Below are positions 17,360 to 26,858 of a stretch of 45,874 nt of DNA, piece after piece. Position 1 is the stretch's first letter. Each line of letters begins with the position of its first letter. Below the pieces are notes generated by a model. The model searched no databases. It was not told the DNA's origin and saw only the letters and a list, made by a program, of their open reading frames with translations. The position numbers were made by a program, and so were the translations under genes. The stretch comes from an uncultured Prevotella sp. (GTDB lineage: Bacteria > Bacteroidota > Bacteroidia > Bacteroidales > Bacteroidaceae): positions 1 to 45,874 of the forward strand of contig CAKQDG010000009.1 of assembly GCA_934219025.1 (NCBI GenBank). The letters are read 5' to 3'.

Positions 17360-17425
17360 GTTATGTGTCAGAGGACAGACCAACAACAGTCGTGGCATGA
17401 AAAGTAATGTTTATGTGAAAAACTT

Positions 17426-17456
17426 TTGTCGTTTGAAAATAAAAAAGTAGATTTGC
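17426..17456 (+). promoter_or_regulatory. Promoter of ridA-queC
   Basis: TTTG (17426-17429), exactly 19 bases, then TAGATTTG (17449-17456), ending 27 bases before the ridA ATG. Confidence 0.8.
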
Positions 17457-17483
17457 ACGTAAATTTAAAAAAACACAGTGATT

Positions 17484-17858
17484 ATGAAAGCAATTAAAAC
17501 AGAAAAGGCACCGGCTGCCATTGGACCTTACAGCCAGGCAATCGAAGTAAACGGATTCGTCTTCGCTTCCGGACAGATACCATTGAACCCTGCCACAGGA
17601 GAATTCGTGAAAGGCGGAATAAAGGAGCAGACAAGACAGGCGCTGACCAACGCACGCGAAATATTGCGCACAGCAGGACTGGATATGAGCAACGTTGTGA
17701 AAACATCTGTTATGCTGGCCGACATAAAATATTTTGGCGAAATGAACGAGGTATATGCCGAATTCTTCAACGAGCCATTCCCCGCACGTTCGGCTTTTGC
17801 CGTGAAAGACCTACCGAAAGGAGCCTTGGTGGAAGTGGAATGCATTGCGGCAAAATAA
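17484..17858 (+). CDS. ridA: RidA family enamine/imine deaminase
   Basis: RidA hydrolyses reactive 2-aminoacrylate-type enamines and imines released by PLP enzymes such as threonine dehydratase. The 124-residue protein has the full YjgF/UK114 fold, with GPYSQAIEVNGFVFASGQIP near the N-terminus, the RQALTNAREIL helix, and the active-site Arg in FPARSAFAVKDLPKGALVEVE, which is diagnostic for the RidA subgroup with deaminase activity. The start is ATG 17484; an in-frame GTG two codons upstream was not chosen. queC follows after 15 bases, and the two share the promoter at 17426; no metabolic link between them is known to me. Confidence 0.95.
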   Translation: MKAIKTEKAPAAIGPYSQAIEVNGFVFASGQIPLNPATGEFVKGGIKEQTRQALTNAREILRTAGLDMSNVVKTSVMLADIKYFGEMNEVYAEFFNEPFPARSAFAVKDLPKGALVEVECIAAK

Positions 17859-17873
17859 ATTGAGTGCAGAATA

Positions 17874-18527
17874 ATGAAAGACTCTGTAATTATCGTGAGC
17901 GGCGGAATGGACAGCATTACGCTGCTCTATGATTTTAAAGACCGTATAGCCCTTGGCATTTCATTCGACTACGGCAGTAACCACAACGCCCGTGAGATTC
18001 CTTTCGCCAAGATGCATTGCGAGAGGTTGGGCATCAGGCACATTACAATCTCGTTGGATTTTATCCACCAGTATTTCAAGAGCAGTCTGCTTGAGGGTGC
18101 CGAAGCAATACCCGAGGGACATTATGAGGACGAGAATATGAAATCCACCGTTGTGCCGTTCCGCAACGGCATAATGCTCGCCATTGCCGCGGGCATCGCC
18201 GAGAGCAACGGGTTGGCACACGTAATGATTGCCAACCACGGTGGCGACCATGCCATTTATCCTGACTGCCGTCCGGAATTCATCAATGCCATGAGCAGTG
18301 CAACGAAGGCTGGTTCATACAATGGTGTTACCGTTGTTGCCCCGTATACCGATATATCGAAAACTGACATAGCGCTGAAGGGCAAAGAACTTGGTATTGA
18401 CTACACGGAAACGTGGTCGTGCTATAAGGGCGGAGAGAAACACTGCGGAAAGTGTGGCACGTGTGTGGAGCGGAAAGAGGCTCTGCATAATGCCGGAATA
18501 GAAGATTTGACGGAATACGAGGAATAG
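17874..18527 (+). CDS. queC: 7-cyano-7-deazaguanine synthase
   Basis: QueC makes preQ0 from 7-carboxy-7-deazaguanine, ammonia and ATP on the way to queuosine in tRNA. The 217-residue protein has an N-terminal PP-loop, VSGGMDS (8-14), and a C-terminal zinc site made by C183, C191, C194 and C197 (CYKGG then CGKCGTC). Both are needed for the family and are intact. No queD, queE or queF genes are in the window, and no preQ1-type riboswitch is visible in the 15 bases before it or in the ridA leader. Confidence 0.95.
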   Translation: MKDSVIIVSGGMDSITLLYDFKDRIALGISFDYGSNHNAREIPFAKMHCERLGIRHITISLDFIHQYFKSSLLEGAEAIPEGHYEDENMKSTVVPFRNGIMLAIAAGIAESNGLAHVMIANHGGDHAIYPDCRPEFINAMSSATKAGSYNGVTVVAPYTDISKTDIALKGKELGIDYTETWSCYKGGEKHCGKCGTCVERKEALHNAGIEDLTEYEE

Positions 18528-18614
18528 GGAAAAACGGAATACGAGGACATGAAGAATTAAATACGGAGTATTGGCAGAATGTGAAGAATCTGCTTGATAC
18601 GAATGGGGACGGTG

Positions 18615-18648
18615 CCGAAGGGTAGGGCATAGCCCTTAGTCCCTTCGG
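18615..18648. repeat. Inverted repeat overlapping the 3' end of ugd
   Basis: CCGAAGGG (18615-18622) and CCCTTCGG (18641-18648) pair perfectly, with an inner GGC-ATA-GCC hairpin. The right arm lies within the last ugd codons. Neither strand has a T tract after it, so it is not a standard intrinsic terminator, though it may protect the convergent 3' ends of queC and ugd transcripts. Confidence 0.5.
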
Positions 18649-20012
18649 AAAATGTCGCGTGTATAAACCTTCTCCTTTACGTCGTCAAGACACATGTCAT
18701 AGCGGTTGGCGATGATGGCATGGCTCTGTTTCTTGAAGACGTCAAGATTATTGACAACCCTGCTGCCGAAAAATGTTGTGCCGTCGGCGAGTGTCGGCTC
18801 GTAGATTATCACCTCGGCGCCCTTTGCCTTGATGCGTTTCATTATTCCCTGTATTGCCGACTGGCGGAAATTGTCGCTGTTGCTCTTCATAGTAAGGCGG
18901 TAGACACCGATGATACAGGCATCAACCTTGGCGCCATACTGATTGTTTTCCGAATATCCGTACCATCCGGCACGGCGCAAAACAGCATCGGCTATATAGT
19001 CCTTTCGGGTGCGGTTGCTTTCAACGATTGCCTCGATAAGGTTTTCTGGCACATCGGCATAATTGGCAAGCAGTTGCTTGGTGTCTTTAGGCAGACAATA
19101 GCCACCGTAGCCAAACGAAGGGTTGTTGTAATGGGTTCCGATGCGCGGGTCAAGACCTACACCATCTATTATGGCTCTTGTGTCGAGCCCTTTCATCTCG
19201 GCATACGTGTCAAGTTCATTGAAATAGCTGACGCGCAAGGCAAGATACGTGTTGGCAAACAGCTTCACTGCTTCGGCTTCCTTCATTCCCATAAACAAAC
19301 ACGGAATACCCTTGTTTTCGAGAGGAGAAAGTGGAGCAGAAAGCGGGGAGTGAGCTACAGACTGATTTCCTATTGCACCTTCTACAAGAAGTTGCGAGAA
19401 TGTTTTGGCTGCCTCCTTCATCTTGTCCACATCAGTAACCGACTCTATCGCCTTGTTTTCTTCGGCATACTCCGGACGGGAGATGATTTTTGGGTAGCCA
19501 ACGATTATACGGCTCGGGTAAAGGTTGTCGTAAAGCGCTTTGCTCTCACGGAGAAATTCAGGAGAAAAGAGAAGGTTAAACTGTCTTATGCCTTTCTTTG
19601 CATATCTCAAATAGAGACTGCGGGTATAACCCACTGGGATTGTACTCTTGATCACCATCACAGCATCGGGATTCACCTCAAGCACCAGGTCGATGACTTC
19701 TTCCACATGGCTCGTGTCAAAGTAGTTCTTCACCGGATCGTAGTTGGTAGGAGCAGCAATCACCACGAAGTCCGCATCCTTATATGCCGCTCTGCCGTCA
19801 AGGGTAGCCTTGAGGTTCAAGTTTTTCTCTCTCAGGTATTTCTCTATATATTCATCCTGTATAGGTGAAATACGCTTGTTCAGTTTTTCCACTTTTTCCG
19901 GAATAACATCAACCGCCATAACCTGGTGATGTTGCGACAAGAGAGTGGCAATGCTGAGTCCCACATAGCCTGTTCCGGCAACAGCAATCTTTATATCGTC
20001 AAAATCTTTCAT
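18636..20012 (-). CDS. ugd: UDP-glucose 6-dehydrogenase
   Basis: This enzyme oxidises UDP-glucose to UDP-glucuronate for capsule or lipopolysaccharide sugars. The Rossmann N-terminus starts at [14 protein letters not shown], the central domain carries [24 protein letters not shown], and catalytic C306 lies in [12 protein letters not shown]. It has 458 residues, longer than the short bacterial forms (about 390). Part of the excess is an insertion at about 215-234 ([15 protein letters not shown]) that interrupts the normally short link before the IPxLFMG strand and is encoded by purine-rich repeats on the plus strand (19311-19370). A further charged stretch follows [18 protein letters not shown]. 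It stands alone, divergent from pbp1A; other polysaccharide genes are not adjacent. Confidence 0.93.
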   Translation of the reverse strand: MKDFDDIKIAVAGTGYVGLSIATLLSQHHQVMAVDVIPEKVEKLNKRISPIQDEYIEKYLREKNLNLKATLDGRAAYKDADFVVIAAPTNYDPVKNYFDTSHVEEVIDLVLEVNPDAVMVIKSTIPVGYTRSLYLRYAKKGIRQFNLLFSPEFLRESKALYDNLYPSRIIVGYPKIISRPEYAEENKAIESVTDVDKMKEAAKTFSQLLVEGAIGNQSVAHSPLSAPLSPLENKGIPCLFMGMKEAEAVKLFANTYLALRVSYFNELDTYAEMKGLDTRAIIDGVGLDPRIGTHYNNPSFGYGGYCLPKDTKQLLANYADVPENLIEAIVESNRTRKDYIADAVLRRAGWYGYSENNQYGAKVDACIIGVYRLTMKSNSDNFRQSAIQGIMKRIKAKGAEVIIYEPTLADGTTFFGSRVVNNLDVFKKQSHAIIANRYDMCLDDVKEKVYTRDIFRRD

Positions 20013-20344
20013 CTATTCTTTATAAAATTTTTCCCCTTGCGTGGGAATAAAACAATAACAGTTGTTTCGTTCAGCGAATTTACATCATTTTTCTGTAGTA
20101 AACAAATATGGATGGAATTATTTTTGATAATTAGTAAAACTGCCGACATTCATGGCATGTCTGGGAGGCATCTTTAAATAGTAAAGAATGTATTTCGGAA
20201 AAGAAAACAAGTGGTATTATTTTGCTTTCCGCCACATTTGCACTGCCTTTCCTCTATAAAACAAAAAGGTTTTTATTATAACTGGCTTATAATTCGGAAA
20301 TTTTATCTAAATTTGCAAAGATAATGCAACTTTAAATAGAGACA
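20013..20344. other. Divergent ugd / pbp1A intergenic region
   Basis: This 332-base AT-rich stretch has no convincing ORF. Near its right end, TAAATTTG (20308-20315, plus) and TATCTTTG (20316-20323, minus) abut as opposed -7 elements; neither has a good TTTG at 19-20 bases. Nothing else was recognised. Confidence 0.45.
20308..20315 (+). promoter_or_regulatory. Putative -7 element for pbp1A
   Basis: TAAATTTG matches TAnnTTTG and lies 29 bases before the pbp1A ATG. The -33 position is weak. Confidence 0.5.
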
Positions 20345-22645
20345 ATGAGAAAATCATTAATACGTTTCCTTTGGGGATTTCTTGCTTTCATTACCGTGGG
20401 GGCATTTTTCGTATTCGTGGCTATATGGAACGGATGGATTGGATATATGCCCGATGTGGAAGATCTTCACAATCCTATAAGTCGGTACGCCTCGCAGGTG
20501 TATACTGCAGACGGTAAACTGCTGGGAACTTACAATATGAACAGGGAGAACAGAATTCATGTGGACTACAATAACCTTTCGCCGTTTCTCGTGAAGGCTC
20601 TTGTTGCCACAGAAGATGAACGTTTCTATGAACATTCTGGAATAGACTTTATCGCTTTGGGACGCGCAATAATAAAACGCGGACTCTTGGGACAGGTGAG
20701 CGCCGGCGGTGGTTCTACAATTACGCAGCAGCTCGCCAAACAGCTTTATTCAAACACAGCCGAAAGTACCTCTGAACGCCTTTTGCAAAAGCCGATAGAG
20801 TGGGTAATAGCAATAAAGCTGGAGAAGTATTATACAAAGGAGGAAATAATTACAATGTACCTGAACTATTTTGACTTCCTCCACAATGCAGTGGGTATAA
20901 AGAATGCGTCGAATGTGTATTTTGGTAAAGAACCGAAAAATCTTACGCTTGATGAGGCTGCCACCTTGATAGGACTGTGCAAAAATCCGTCGTTTTTCAA
21001 CCCTGTAAGATATCCCGACAGATGTCGCGAAAGGCGTAATGTCGTTCTCGGACAGATGCTCAAGGCTGGATATATCACGCAGAGTGAGTATGACACGAAT
21101 GCAAGAGAGACGCTCGCTCTGAATTTCCACCGCTCTGACCATAAGGATGGGATGGCCACATATTTTCGTGAATTCCTCCGTCAGTATATGATGGCACAAA
21201 AGCCGGAACCTGCCAATTATCCTTCGTGGAATAAGGTGCAGTATTCCATTGACTCAACGGCTTGGGCAACAGATCCTCTTTATGGATGGTGTAACAAAAA
21301 TACAAAGAAAAACGGTGAACCGTATAATGTGTATACTGACGGACTTAAAATCTTTACCACAATTGATTCTCGCATGCAGCGATATGCAGAAGATGCAGTG
21401 CGGCGGCATGTGGGAGGCTTCCTTCAGCCGGAATTCTCAAAAGAAAACAAAGCAAAGCCTAATGCTCCGTTTACCAATGCTCTGAAGCCTTCTGAGGTTC
21501 GCTCTATACTCGACCGCTCCATGCGCCAAAGCGACCGATATAGAATGATGAAGGCACAGGGTGCAACCGATGAAGAGATACGGGCAGCCTTTAAACGACC
21601 AACGGAAATGACGGTATTTACTTACCACGGAGACATTGATACCGTTATGTCGCCCATGGATTCCATACGCTATGTCAAGTCGTTCCTAAGAGCAGGATTT
21701 ATGAGTATGGACCCGCGCAACGGAGCAGTCAAGGCATATGTGGGTGGCATAGATTTTTCGCATTTTAAATATGATATGGTGACATTGGGTAGAAGACAGG
21801 TGGGTTCAACCATAAAGCCTTTCCTGTATGCGCTCTCAATGTCTAACGGAATGTCGCCATGCGACAAGGTTTGCAACGTGCCGCGGCGTTACGGCAACTG
21901 GGCACCGCGCAACAGTTCACGCTCGCGTATCGGGCAGATGGTAACTTTGAAATGGGCATTGTCGATGTCAAACAACTGGGTCTCTGCCGATTTGATGAGT
22001 CGAATAAATCCGCACGACTTTCTGCACACATTGCGCGACTTTGGCATAAATACCTATGGCATATATCCGTCGATAGTGCTCTGTCTCGGCCCTAATGAGG
22101 CGTCGGTGTCGGAAATGGTGAGCGCATACTCCACATTTGCAAACCATGGAATTCATACTTCGCCGATGTTCGTGTCGAAAATAGAAGACAGCGATGGAAA
22201 CGTAGTGGCAAACTTCCAGCCCAGAATGAACGAAGTGATAAGTGAGGAGAGTGCCTACAAAATGCTCGAAATGCTTATGGCTGTGATAGATCAAGGAACT
22301 GGCGGACGCATACGTTACAAATATAACCTGAACTGTCCGATGGGAGGAAAGACCGGTACTACAAACCGCAATGCCGACGCATGGTTTATGGGATTCACGC
22401 CTTCGCTTGTGAGCGGATGCTGGGTTGGCGGGGAAGACCGCGACATCCACTTCGACTCAATGCGTATGGGACAAGGTGCTACTATGGCTCTGCCTATATG
22501 GGCATATTACATGCAAAAGGTGTTTGCCGACCGCTCGTTGGGATATGACCCAGAAGAGAAGTTTGATATACCGGAAGATTTCAATCCTTGTGTTTCTGAA
22601 GACGACGGGGCGGGAAAATACAGTATCGAAGACGTTTATGAATAA
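20345..22645 (+). CDS. Bifunctional penicillin-binding protein 1A-type
   Basis: This 766-residue class A PBP polymerises and cross-links peptidoglycan. A transmembrane helix (about 8-30) leads to a GT51 domain with ATEDERFYEHSGID (E90 catalytic) and GGGSTITQQLAKQLY. The transpeptidase domain has the acylated Ser in GSTIKPF (S488, K491), the SNN motif at 542-544 and KTG at 669-671. Between the two lies a long charged linker (about 340-450). The product extends across the periplasm from the inner membrane. A strong terminator follows at 22664. It is separate from mtgA at 12916, giving the window two glycosyltransferases. Confidence 0.95.
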   Translation: MRKSLIRFLWGFLAFITVGAFFVFVAIWNGWIGYMPDVEDLHNPISRYASQVYTADGKLLGTYNMNRENRIHVDYNNLSPFLVKALVATEDERFYEHSGIDFIALGRAIIKRGLLGQVSAGGGSTITQQLAKQLYSNTAESTSERLLQKPIEWVIAIKLEKYYTKEEIITMYLNYFDFLHNAVGIKNASNVYFGKEPKNLTLDEAATLIGLCKNPSFFNPVRYPDRCRERRNVVLGQMLKAGYITQSEYDTNARETLALNFHRSDHKDGMATYFREFLRQYMMAQKPEPANYPSWNKVQYSIDSTAWATDPLYGWCNKNTKKNGEPYNVYTDGLKIFTTIDSRMQRYAEDAVRRHVGGFLQPEFSKENKAKPNAPFTNALKPSEVRSILDRSMRQSDRYRMMKAQGATDEEIRAAFKRPTEMTVFTYHGDIDTVMSPMDSIRYVKSFLRAGFMSMDPRNGAVKAYVGGIDFSHFKYDMVTLGRRQVGSTIKPFLYALSMSNGMSPCDKVCNVPRRYGNWAPRNSSRSRIGQMVTLKWALSMSNNWVSADLMSRINPHDFLHTLRDFGINTYGIYPSIVLCLGPNEASVSEMVSAYSTFANHGIHTSPMFVSKIEDSDGNVVANFQPRMNEVISEESAYKMLEMLMAVIDQGTGGRIRYKYNLNCPMGGKTGTTNRNADAWFMGFTPSLVSGCWVGGEDRDIHFDSMRMGQGATMALPIWAYYMQKVFADRSLGYDPEEKFDIPEDFNPCVSEDDGAGKYSIEDVYE

Positions 22646-22663
22646 TACTGGGAACAGTTTGCA

Positions 22664-22714
22664 GTTGGAAATATAGTTTGAATCCAAATTCACTATATTT
22701 CCAACTTTTCTTTA
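22664..22714 (+). terminator. Intrinsic terminator after pbp1A
   Basis: Perfect 14-bp arms (22664-22677 and 22692-22705) enclose a 14-base loop and are followed by TTTTCTTT. It isolates pbp1A from pyrB. Confidence 0.85.
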
Positions 22715-22787
22715 TAATGGGTATGTATAAATGAAAAAATATGCGTACCTTCGCACTTGAATAACAAAAAAAACATAACAACGGTAT

Positions 22788-23735
22788 ATGGAAAAACATG
22801 ATTTTGTAACAATTGCCGATTTGTCAAAGGAGAAAATCCTTTATCTAATACAAATGGCAAAAGAGTTCGAAATGCACCCCAATCGTGAAATTCTAAAGGG
22901 CAAGGTAGTGGCGACGCTATTTTTTGAACCTTCCACCAGAACACGGTTGAGTTTTGAAACAGCGGCCAACAGGCTTGGCGCAAAAGTTATCGGATTCTCT
23001 GATGCTAAAGTGACCAGTGCCACGAAAGGTGAAACCCTCAAGGACACAATACTTATGGTTTCAAACTACGCTGACGTAATTGCTATGAGGCACCACATCG
23101 AAGGAGCCGCACAGTATGCGTCTGAAATTGCACCGATTCCTATTATCAATGCCGGCGACGGTGCCCATCAACATCCCTCGCAGTGCATGCTCGACCTTTA
23201 CTCCATATACAAAACTCAAGGAACACTTGAAAATCTTGACATCTATCTTGTAGGTGACCTTAAATACGGACGCACAGTTCACTCTCTAATTATGGCGATG
23301 CGCCATTTTAATCCCACTTTCCACTTTATCGCTCCAAAAGAACTTGCAATGCCCGAAGAATATAAACTTTATTGCAGGCAGCACAATATCAAATTCGTGG
23401 AGCACACCGATTTCAACGAAGACATCATTGCCGGAGCCGACATTCTGTATATGACTCGTGTTCAGAAAGAACGTTTTTCCGACCTTATGGAATACGAAAG
23501 AGTGAAAAATGTTTATATCCTGAAGAAGAACATGCTTGGCAAGGCACGGCAGAACATGAAGATAATGCATCCGTTGCCAAGAGTAAACGAAATTGCCTAT
23601 GACGTGGACGAAGATTCGCATGCATACTACATACAGCAGGCGCAGAACGGACTGTATGCAAGAGAGGCGATTATCTGCGATGTCTTGGGATATACTCTCG
23701 ACGATATAAGGAACGACAAAACTATTATAGGTTAA
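22788..23735 (+). CDS. pyrB: Aspartate carbamoyltransferase, catalytic subunit
   Basis: PyrB joins carbamoyl phosphate to aspartate in the second step of pyrimidine synthesis. The 315-residue protein has the carbamoyl-phosphate motif [13 protein letters not shown], the [10 protein letters not shown] segment, the flexible MTRVQKERF loop and HPLPRVNEI, all typical. It is followed 20 bases later by pyrI, so the holoenzyme is probably the regulated dodecamer type. A weak promoter-like TACCTTCG lies at 22746-22753; no pyrimidine attenuator is evident in the short leader. pyrF is elsewhere in the window (38732, minus strand). Confidence 0.97.
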   Translation: MEKHDFVTIADLSKEKILYLIQMAKEFEMHPNREILKGKVVATLFFEPSTRTRLSFETAANRLGAKVIGFSDAKVTSATKGETLKDTILMVSNYADVIAMRHHIEGAAQYASEIAPIPIINAGDGAHQHPSQCMLDLYSIYKTQGTLENLDIYLVGDLKYGRTVHSLIMAMRHFNPTFHFIAPKELAMPEEYKLYCRQHNIKFVEHTDFNEDIIAGADILYMTRVQKERFSDLMEYERVKNVYILKKNMLGKARQNMKIMHPLPRVNEIAYDVDEDSHAYYIQQAQNGLYAREAIICDVLGYTLDDIRNDKTIIG

Positions 23736-23755
23736 ACTTTTAATCATCAAAGATA

Positions 23756-24211
23756 ATGAGTAAGAAAGAAAGACTTGTTGCCGCAATCGAAAACGGCACC
23801 GTCATCGACCATATTCCTGCCGAAAAGGCTTATGCCGTGGCAACACTGCTCGGCCTGCAGACACTCTCCCAACCAGTTACCATAGGTTACAACTACCCGT
23901 CAAAGAAACTTGGCAAAAAGGGTATAATAAAGGTAGAGAACAAATTCTTTACCGACGAGGAGATTTCCCGGCTTTCGGTTGTTGCGCCTAATGTGGTGCT
24001 CAATGTTATCCGGGACTATGAGGTGGTGGAGAAAAAAACCGTTACCACACCCGACAAACTCTGTGGCATAGTGAAGTGCAACAATCCTAAGTGTATTACG
24101 AACAACGAGCCTATGCAGACTATTTTCCATGTGATAGACAAAGAGAACGGATTGATAAAATGCCACTATTGCGACAAGGAGCAAAATATCAATCACGTGA
24201 AGCTCGTGTAA
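23756..24211 (+). CDS. pyrI: Aspartate carbamoyltransferase, regulatory subunit
   Basis: PyrI binds ATP and CTP and transmits allosteric control to PyrB. The 151-residue protein has the N-terminal nucleotide domain ([16 protein letters not shown]) and the C-terminal zinc domain, whose four ligands C108, C113, C136 and C139 are seen in KCNNPKC and KCHYC, with the spacing of the enteric protein. It follows pyrB by 20 bases; glyA follows after 61 bases without a clear promoter or terminator, so it may be in the same transcript. Confidence 0.96.
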   Translation: MSKKERLVAAIENGTVIDHIPAEKAYAVATLLGLQTLSQPVTIGYNYPSKKLGKKGIIKVENKFFTDEEISRLSVVAPNVVLNVIRDYEVVEKKTVTTPDKLCGIVKCNNPKCITNNEPMQTIFHVIDKENGLIKCHYCDKEQNINHVKLV

Positions 24212-24272
24212 AAAAACTTTTGCAGACATCAAGACAATAACATACGTTTAATCCTTTATCCTAAAAACAAAA

Positions 24273-25553
24273 ATGAAAAAAGACCAAGAGATTTTCGACC
24301 TTATCGAAAGAGAACACCAGCGACAGCTGAAGGGTATGGAACTTATCGCATCCGAAAACTTCGTAAGCGATGAAGTGATGCAAGCAATGGGCTCTTGCCT
24401 GACCAACAAATATGCCGAAGGGTATCCCGGAAAACGCTACTACGGAGGATGCGAAGTGGTAGACGAAGTGGAAACGCTGGCTATTGAAAGGGTAAAGAAA
24501 CTCTTCGGGGCTGAATATGCCAATGTGCAGCCTCACTCCGGAGCTCAGGCTAATGCTGCCGTTTTGCTCACGGTGCTGAATCCCGGCGATACTTTTATGG
24601 GACTTAACCTTGCACATGGCGGACACCTGTCTCACGGTTCTGCGGTGAATACATCGGGTATTCTGTATAAGCCTGTTGGCTATAACCTGAACAAGGAAAC
24701 CGGACGGGTGGACTATGACGAGATGGAGCGCCTTGCCATTGAACACAAACCGAAACTGATTATCGGCGGCGGTTCTGCATATAGCCGCGAATGGGATTAC
24801 AAGCGTATGCGCGAGATTGCCGACAAGGTGGGGGCCTTGCTTATGATAGATATGGCTCATCCTGCCGGACTTATTGCTGCCGGATTGCTCGACAATCCTG
24901 TGAAATATGCACATATCGTTACTTCAACAACCCACAAAACCTTGCGCGGTCCGCGTGGAGGAATTATCCTGATGGGCAAGGATTTTGAGAATCCATGGGG
25001 AAAGACCACGCCGAAGGGACAGATAAAGATGATGAGCCAGTTGCTCAACAGTGCCGTGTTCCCGGGAGAGCAGGGCGGTCCGTTGGAGCATGTCATAGCT
25101 GCCAAGGCTGTGGCTTTTGGCGAAGCATTGCAGCCTGAGTTCAAGGAATGGGCTTTGCAGGTGAAGAAGAACGCAGCGAAACTTGCCGAGGAACTTATCA
25201 AGCGCGGTTTCTCTATCGTGAGCGGCGGAACCGACAACCACAGCATGCTTGTGGACTTGCGCACGAAATATCCGGAACTCACTGGAAAGGTTGCCGAGAA
25301 GGCTCTTGTGGCTGCCGACATTACAGTAAACAAGAATATGGTGCCTTTTGATACGCGCAGTGCGTTCCAGACTTCGGGTATCCGACTTGGAACTCCGGCC
25401 ATAACGACACGTGGTGCAAAGGAAGACCTGATGGTTCTTATCGCCGAGCTTATCGAGACTGTTCTTAACGACCCGGAGAACGAGGAAGTTATTGCAGCTG
25501 TGCGCAAACGCGTAAATGAGACGATGAAGAATTATCCAATCTTTGCTTATTGA
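24273..25553 (+). CDS. glyA: Serine hydroxymethyltransferase
   Basis: GlyA converts serine and tetrahydrofolate to glycine and methylene-THF, the main one-carbon source for purine and thymidylate synthesis. The 426-residue PLP enzyme has the N-terminal [18 protein letters not shown], the [12 protein letters not shown] loop, the cofactor Lys K222 in [12 protein letters not shown], and the C-terminal [16 protein letters not shown] motif. It lies downstream of pyrBI and is followed by a possible hairpin at 25563-25600 and then by a bidirectional terminator. Confidence 0.97.
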   Translation: MKKDQEIFDLIEREHQRQLKGMELIASENFVSDEVMQAMGSCLTNKYAEGYPGKRYYGGCEVVDEVETLAIERVKKLFGAEYANVQPHSGAQANAAVLLTVLNPGDTFMGLNLAHGGHLSHGSAVNTSGILYKPVGYNLNKETGRVDYDEMERLAIEHKPKLIIGGGSAYSREWDYKRMREIADKVGALLMIDMAHPAGLIAAGLLDNPVKYAHIVTSTTHKTLRGPRGGIILMGKDFENPWGKTTPKGQIKMMSQLLNSAVFPGEQGGPLEHVIAAKAVAFGEALQPEFKEWALQVKKNAAKLAEELIKRGFSIVSGGTDNHSMLVDLRTKYPELTGKVAEKALVAADITVNKNMVPFDTRSAFQTSGIRLGTPAITTRGAKEDLMVLIAELIETVLNDPENEEVIAAVRKRVNETMKNYPIFAY

Positions 25554-25562
25554 TTATGGGAC

Positions 25563-25600
25563 TGGCAATTTTCCGGCAGAGACTTTCTGTTGAATTGCCA
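25563..25600 (+). other. Hairpin just after glyA
   Basis: TGGCAATT (25563-25570) and AATTGCCA (25593-25600) form a perfect 8-bp stem with a long loop and no T tract. It might stabilise the glyA mRNA end; the true terminator is probably at 25656-25710. Confidence 0.35.
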
Positions 25601-25655
25601 ATAATCAGATGTGGTTTTCTGTTTTATAACAGTGAAACAGAAGATTAGAAAATAT

Positions 25656-25710
25656 AAAAAGACTTCCGGACTTGGGCTAAAACAAATGCCTTATGGTCCA
25701 GAAGTCTTTT
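25656..25710. terminator. Bidirectional terminator between glyA and buk
   Basis: The arms at 25656-25671 and 25695-25710 pair with one mismatch (AAAAGACTTC then GGAC against GTCC then GAAGTCTTTT). A and T tracts flank both sides, so it can end glyA on the plus strand and buk on the minus strand. Confidence 0.75.
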
Positions 25711-25718
25711 GTATATTG

Positions 25719-26828
25719 TCAGGCAAGCTCTTCGTCTACCGTGAGCTTGAGCTTTTCTACACAAGAAATGCCGGTGTATTCCTGAACAGGAAGTTCGCCG
25801 CGCAGCGCCCCGAGTGCATTGAAAGCAAGAGATTTCATTTCGTTCTCGCCCGGCATAACAACAATGGGAGCCAGATAGTCAATCTGCTTTTTTATCCCTT
25901 CAACACAGAACTTGCTGTGGGCAATTCCGCCAGTAAGGATTATGGCATCAACTTGTCCAGCAAGTGCCACATACATTGCGCCGATTTGCTTTGCCACGGT
26001 GTAGAGCATAGCTTCAACCAGTGTGGAGTAAGGCTCTTCGCCTTTTTCAGCCTTGCTGTCAATTGTCACCATATCGTTGGTTCCAAGATATGCCACCAGA
26101 CCACCTCTGCCGTGAATCATTTTCCGTATTTCGCGGTCGCTGTATTTCCCGCTGAAACACATGTTTACCAATGCTTCTGCCGGAACCGTTCCGGCGCGTT
26201 CTGGAGATATCGGGCCTTCGCCGTTAAGGGCGTTGTTCACGTCGATTACTCGTCCATGACGGTGTGCGCCTATTGAAATTCCGCCGCCCAGATGAGCCAC
26301 GATAAGGTTCAGATCTTCGTATTTCTTGTCTATCGACGCGGCATACTGCCTCGACACGGCTTTTTGGTTGAGAGCGTGGAATATAGATTCGCGTTCCAGT
26401 CCGGGAATGCCGCTTATGCGTGCCCTTGTGTCAAACTCGTTCACCACTACAGGGTCGGCTATGTATGCCGGACAATCGCATTTGCGTGCAATCTCGTCGG
26501 CGATGAGAGCCCCGAGGTTGCAAGCATGTTCGTGCGAAGCCGCCAACAGGTCTGTTTTCATCTTTTCGTTTACGAGATACACGCCTCCTCTCATCGGGCA
26601 AAGCAGACCGCCGCGCCCTATGACGGCGTCGAAATCCAACTTGATGTTTTCTTCTTCAAGCTTTTTCAGTATGAAGTCCCTCCGGTATTCATATTGATCT
26701 ATGATGCGGTGAAACTTGGCAAGTTCGTCAAGCGGCAAGTGAGCACCGCCAGTCCACACGGGTTTGTCGTCGTGAAAGATTGCCAGTTTTGTTGATGTGG
26801 ATCCAGGGTTAATAACAAGTATCTTCAT
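25719..26828 (-). CDS. buk: Butyrate kinase-type acyl kinase
   Basis: This enzyme interconverts butyryl phosphate and ADP with butyrate and ATP. The 369-residue ASKHA-fold protein opens with ILVINPGSTSTKLAIF (phosphate 1 motif), has VAHLGGGISIGAHRHG and GEGPISPERAGTVP, and the adenosine motif IILTGGIAHSK; these fit butyrate/branched-chain acyl kinases rather than acetate kinase. It follows ptb by 30 bases in one operon. The pair could make ATP from butyryl- or branched-chain acyl-CoA, or activate such acids in reverse. No butyrate-forming genes are in the window, so the physiological acyl group is unknown. Confidence 0.94.
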   Translation of the reverse strand: MKILVINPGSTSTKLAIFHDDKPVWTGGAHLPLDELAKFHRIIDQYEYRRDFILKKLEEENIKLDFDAVIGRGGLLCPMRGGVYLVNEKMKTDLLAASHEHACNLGALIADEIARKCDCPAYIADPVVVNEFDTRARISGIPGLERESIFHALNQKAVSRQYAASIDKKYEDLNLIVAHLGGGISIGAHRHGRVIDVNNALNGEGPISPERAGTVPAEALVNMCFSGKYSDREIRKMIHGRGGLVAYLGTNDMVTIDSKAEKGEEPYSTLVEAMLYTVAKQIGAMYVALAGQVDAIILTGGIAHSKFCVEGIKKQIDYLAPIVVMPGENEMKSLAFNALGALRGELPVQEYTGISCVEKLKLTVDEELA

Positions 26829-26858
26829 TCTTTGTTTCTTTGTCAGTTGCGTTTGCTG

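Noticed and set aside
17360..17873. preQ1-type riboswitch before ridA-queC
   Set aside because: The leader between the promoter and ridA is under 30 bases, and the ridA-queC gap is 15 bases; too short and no pseudoknot was seen.
18720..19868. Plus-strand ORF of 382 codons opposite ugd
   Set aside because: Antisense shadow of the clear Ugd coding frame, with many Cys/His and no domain.
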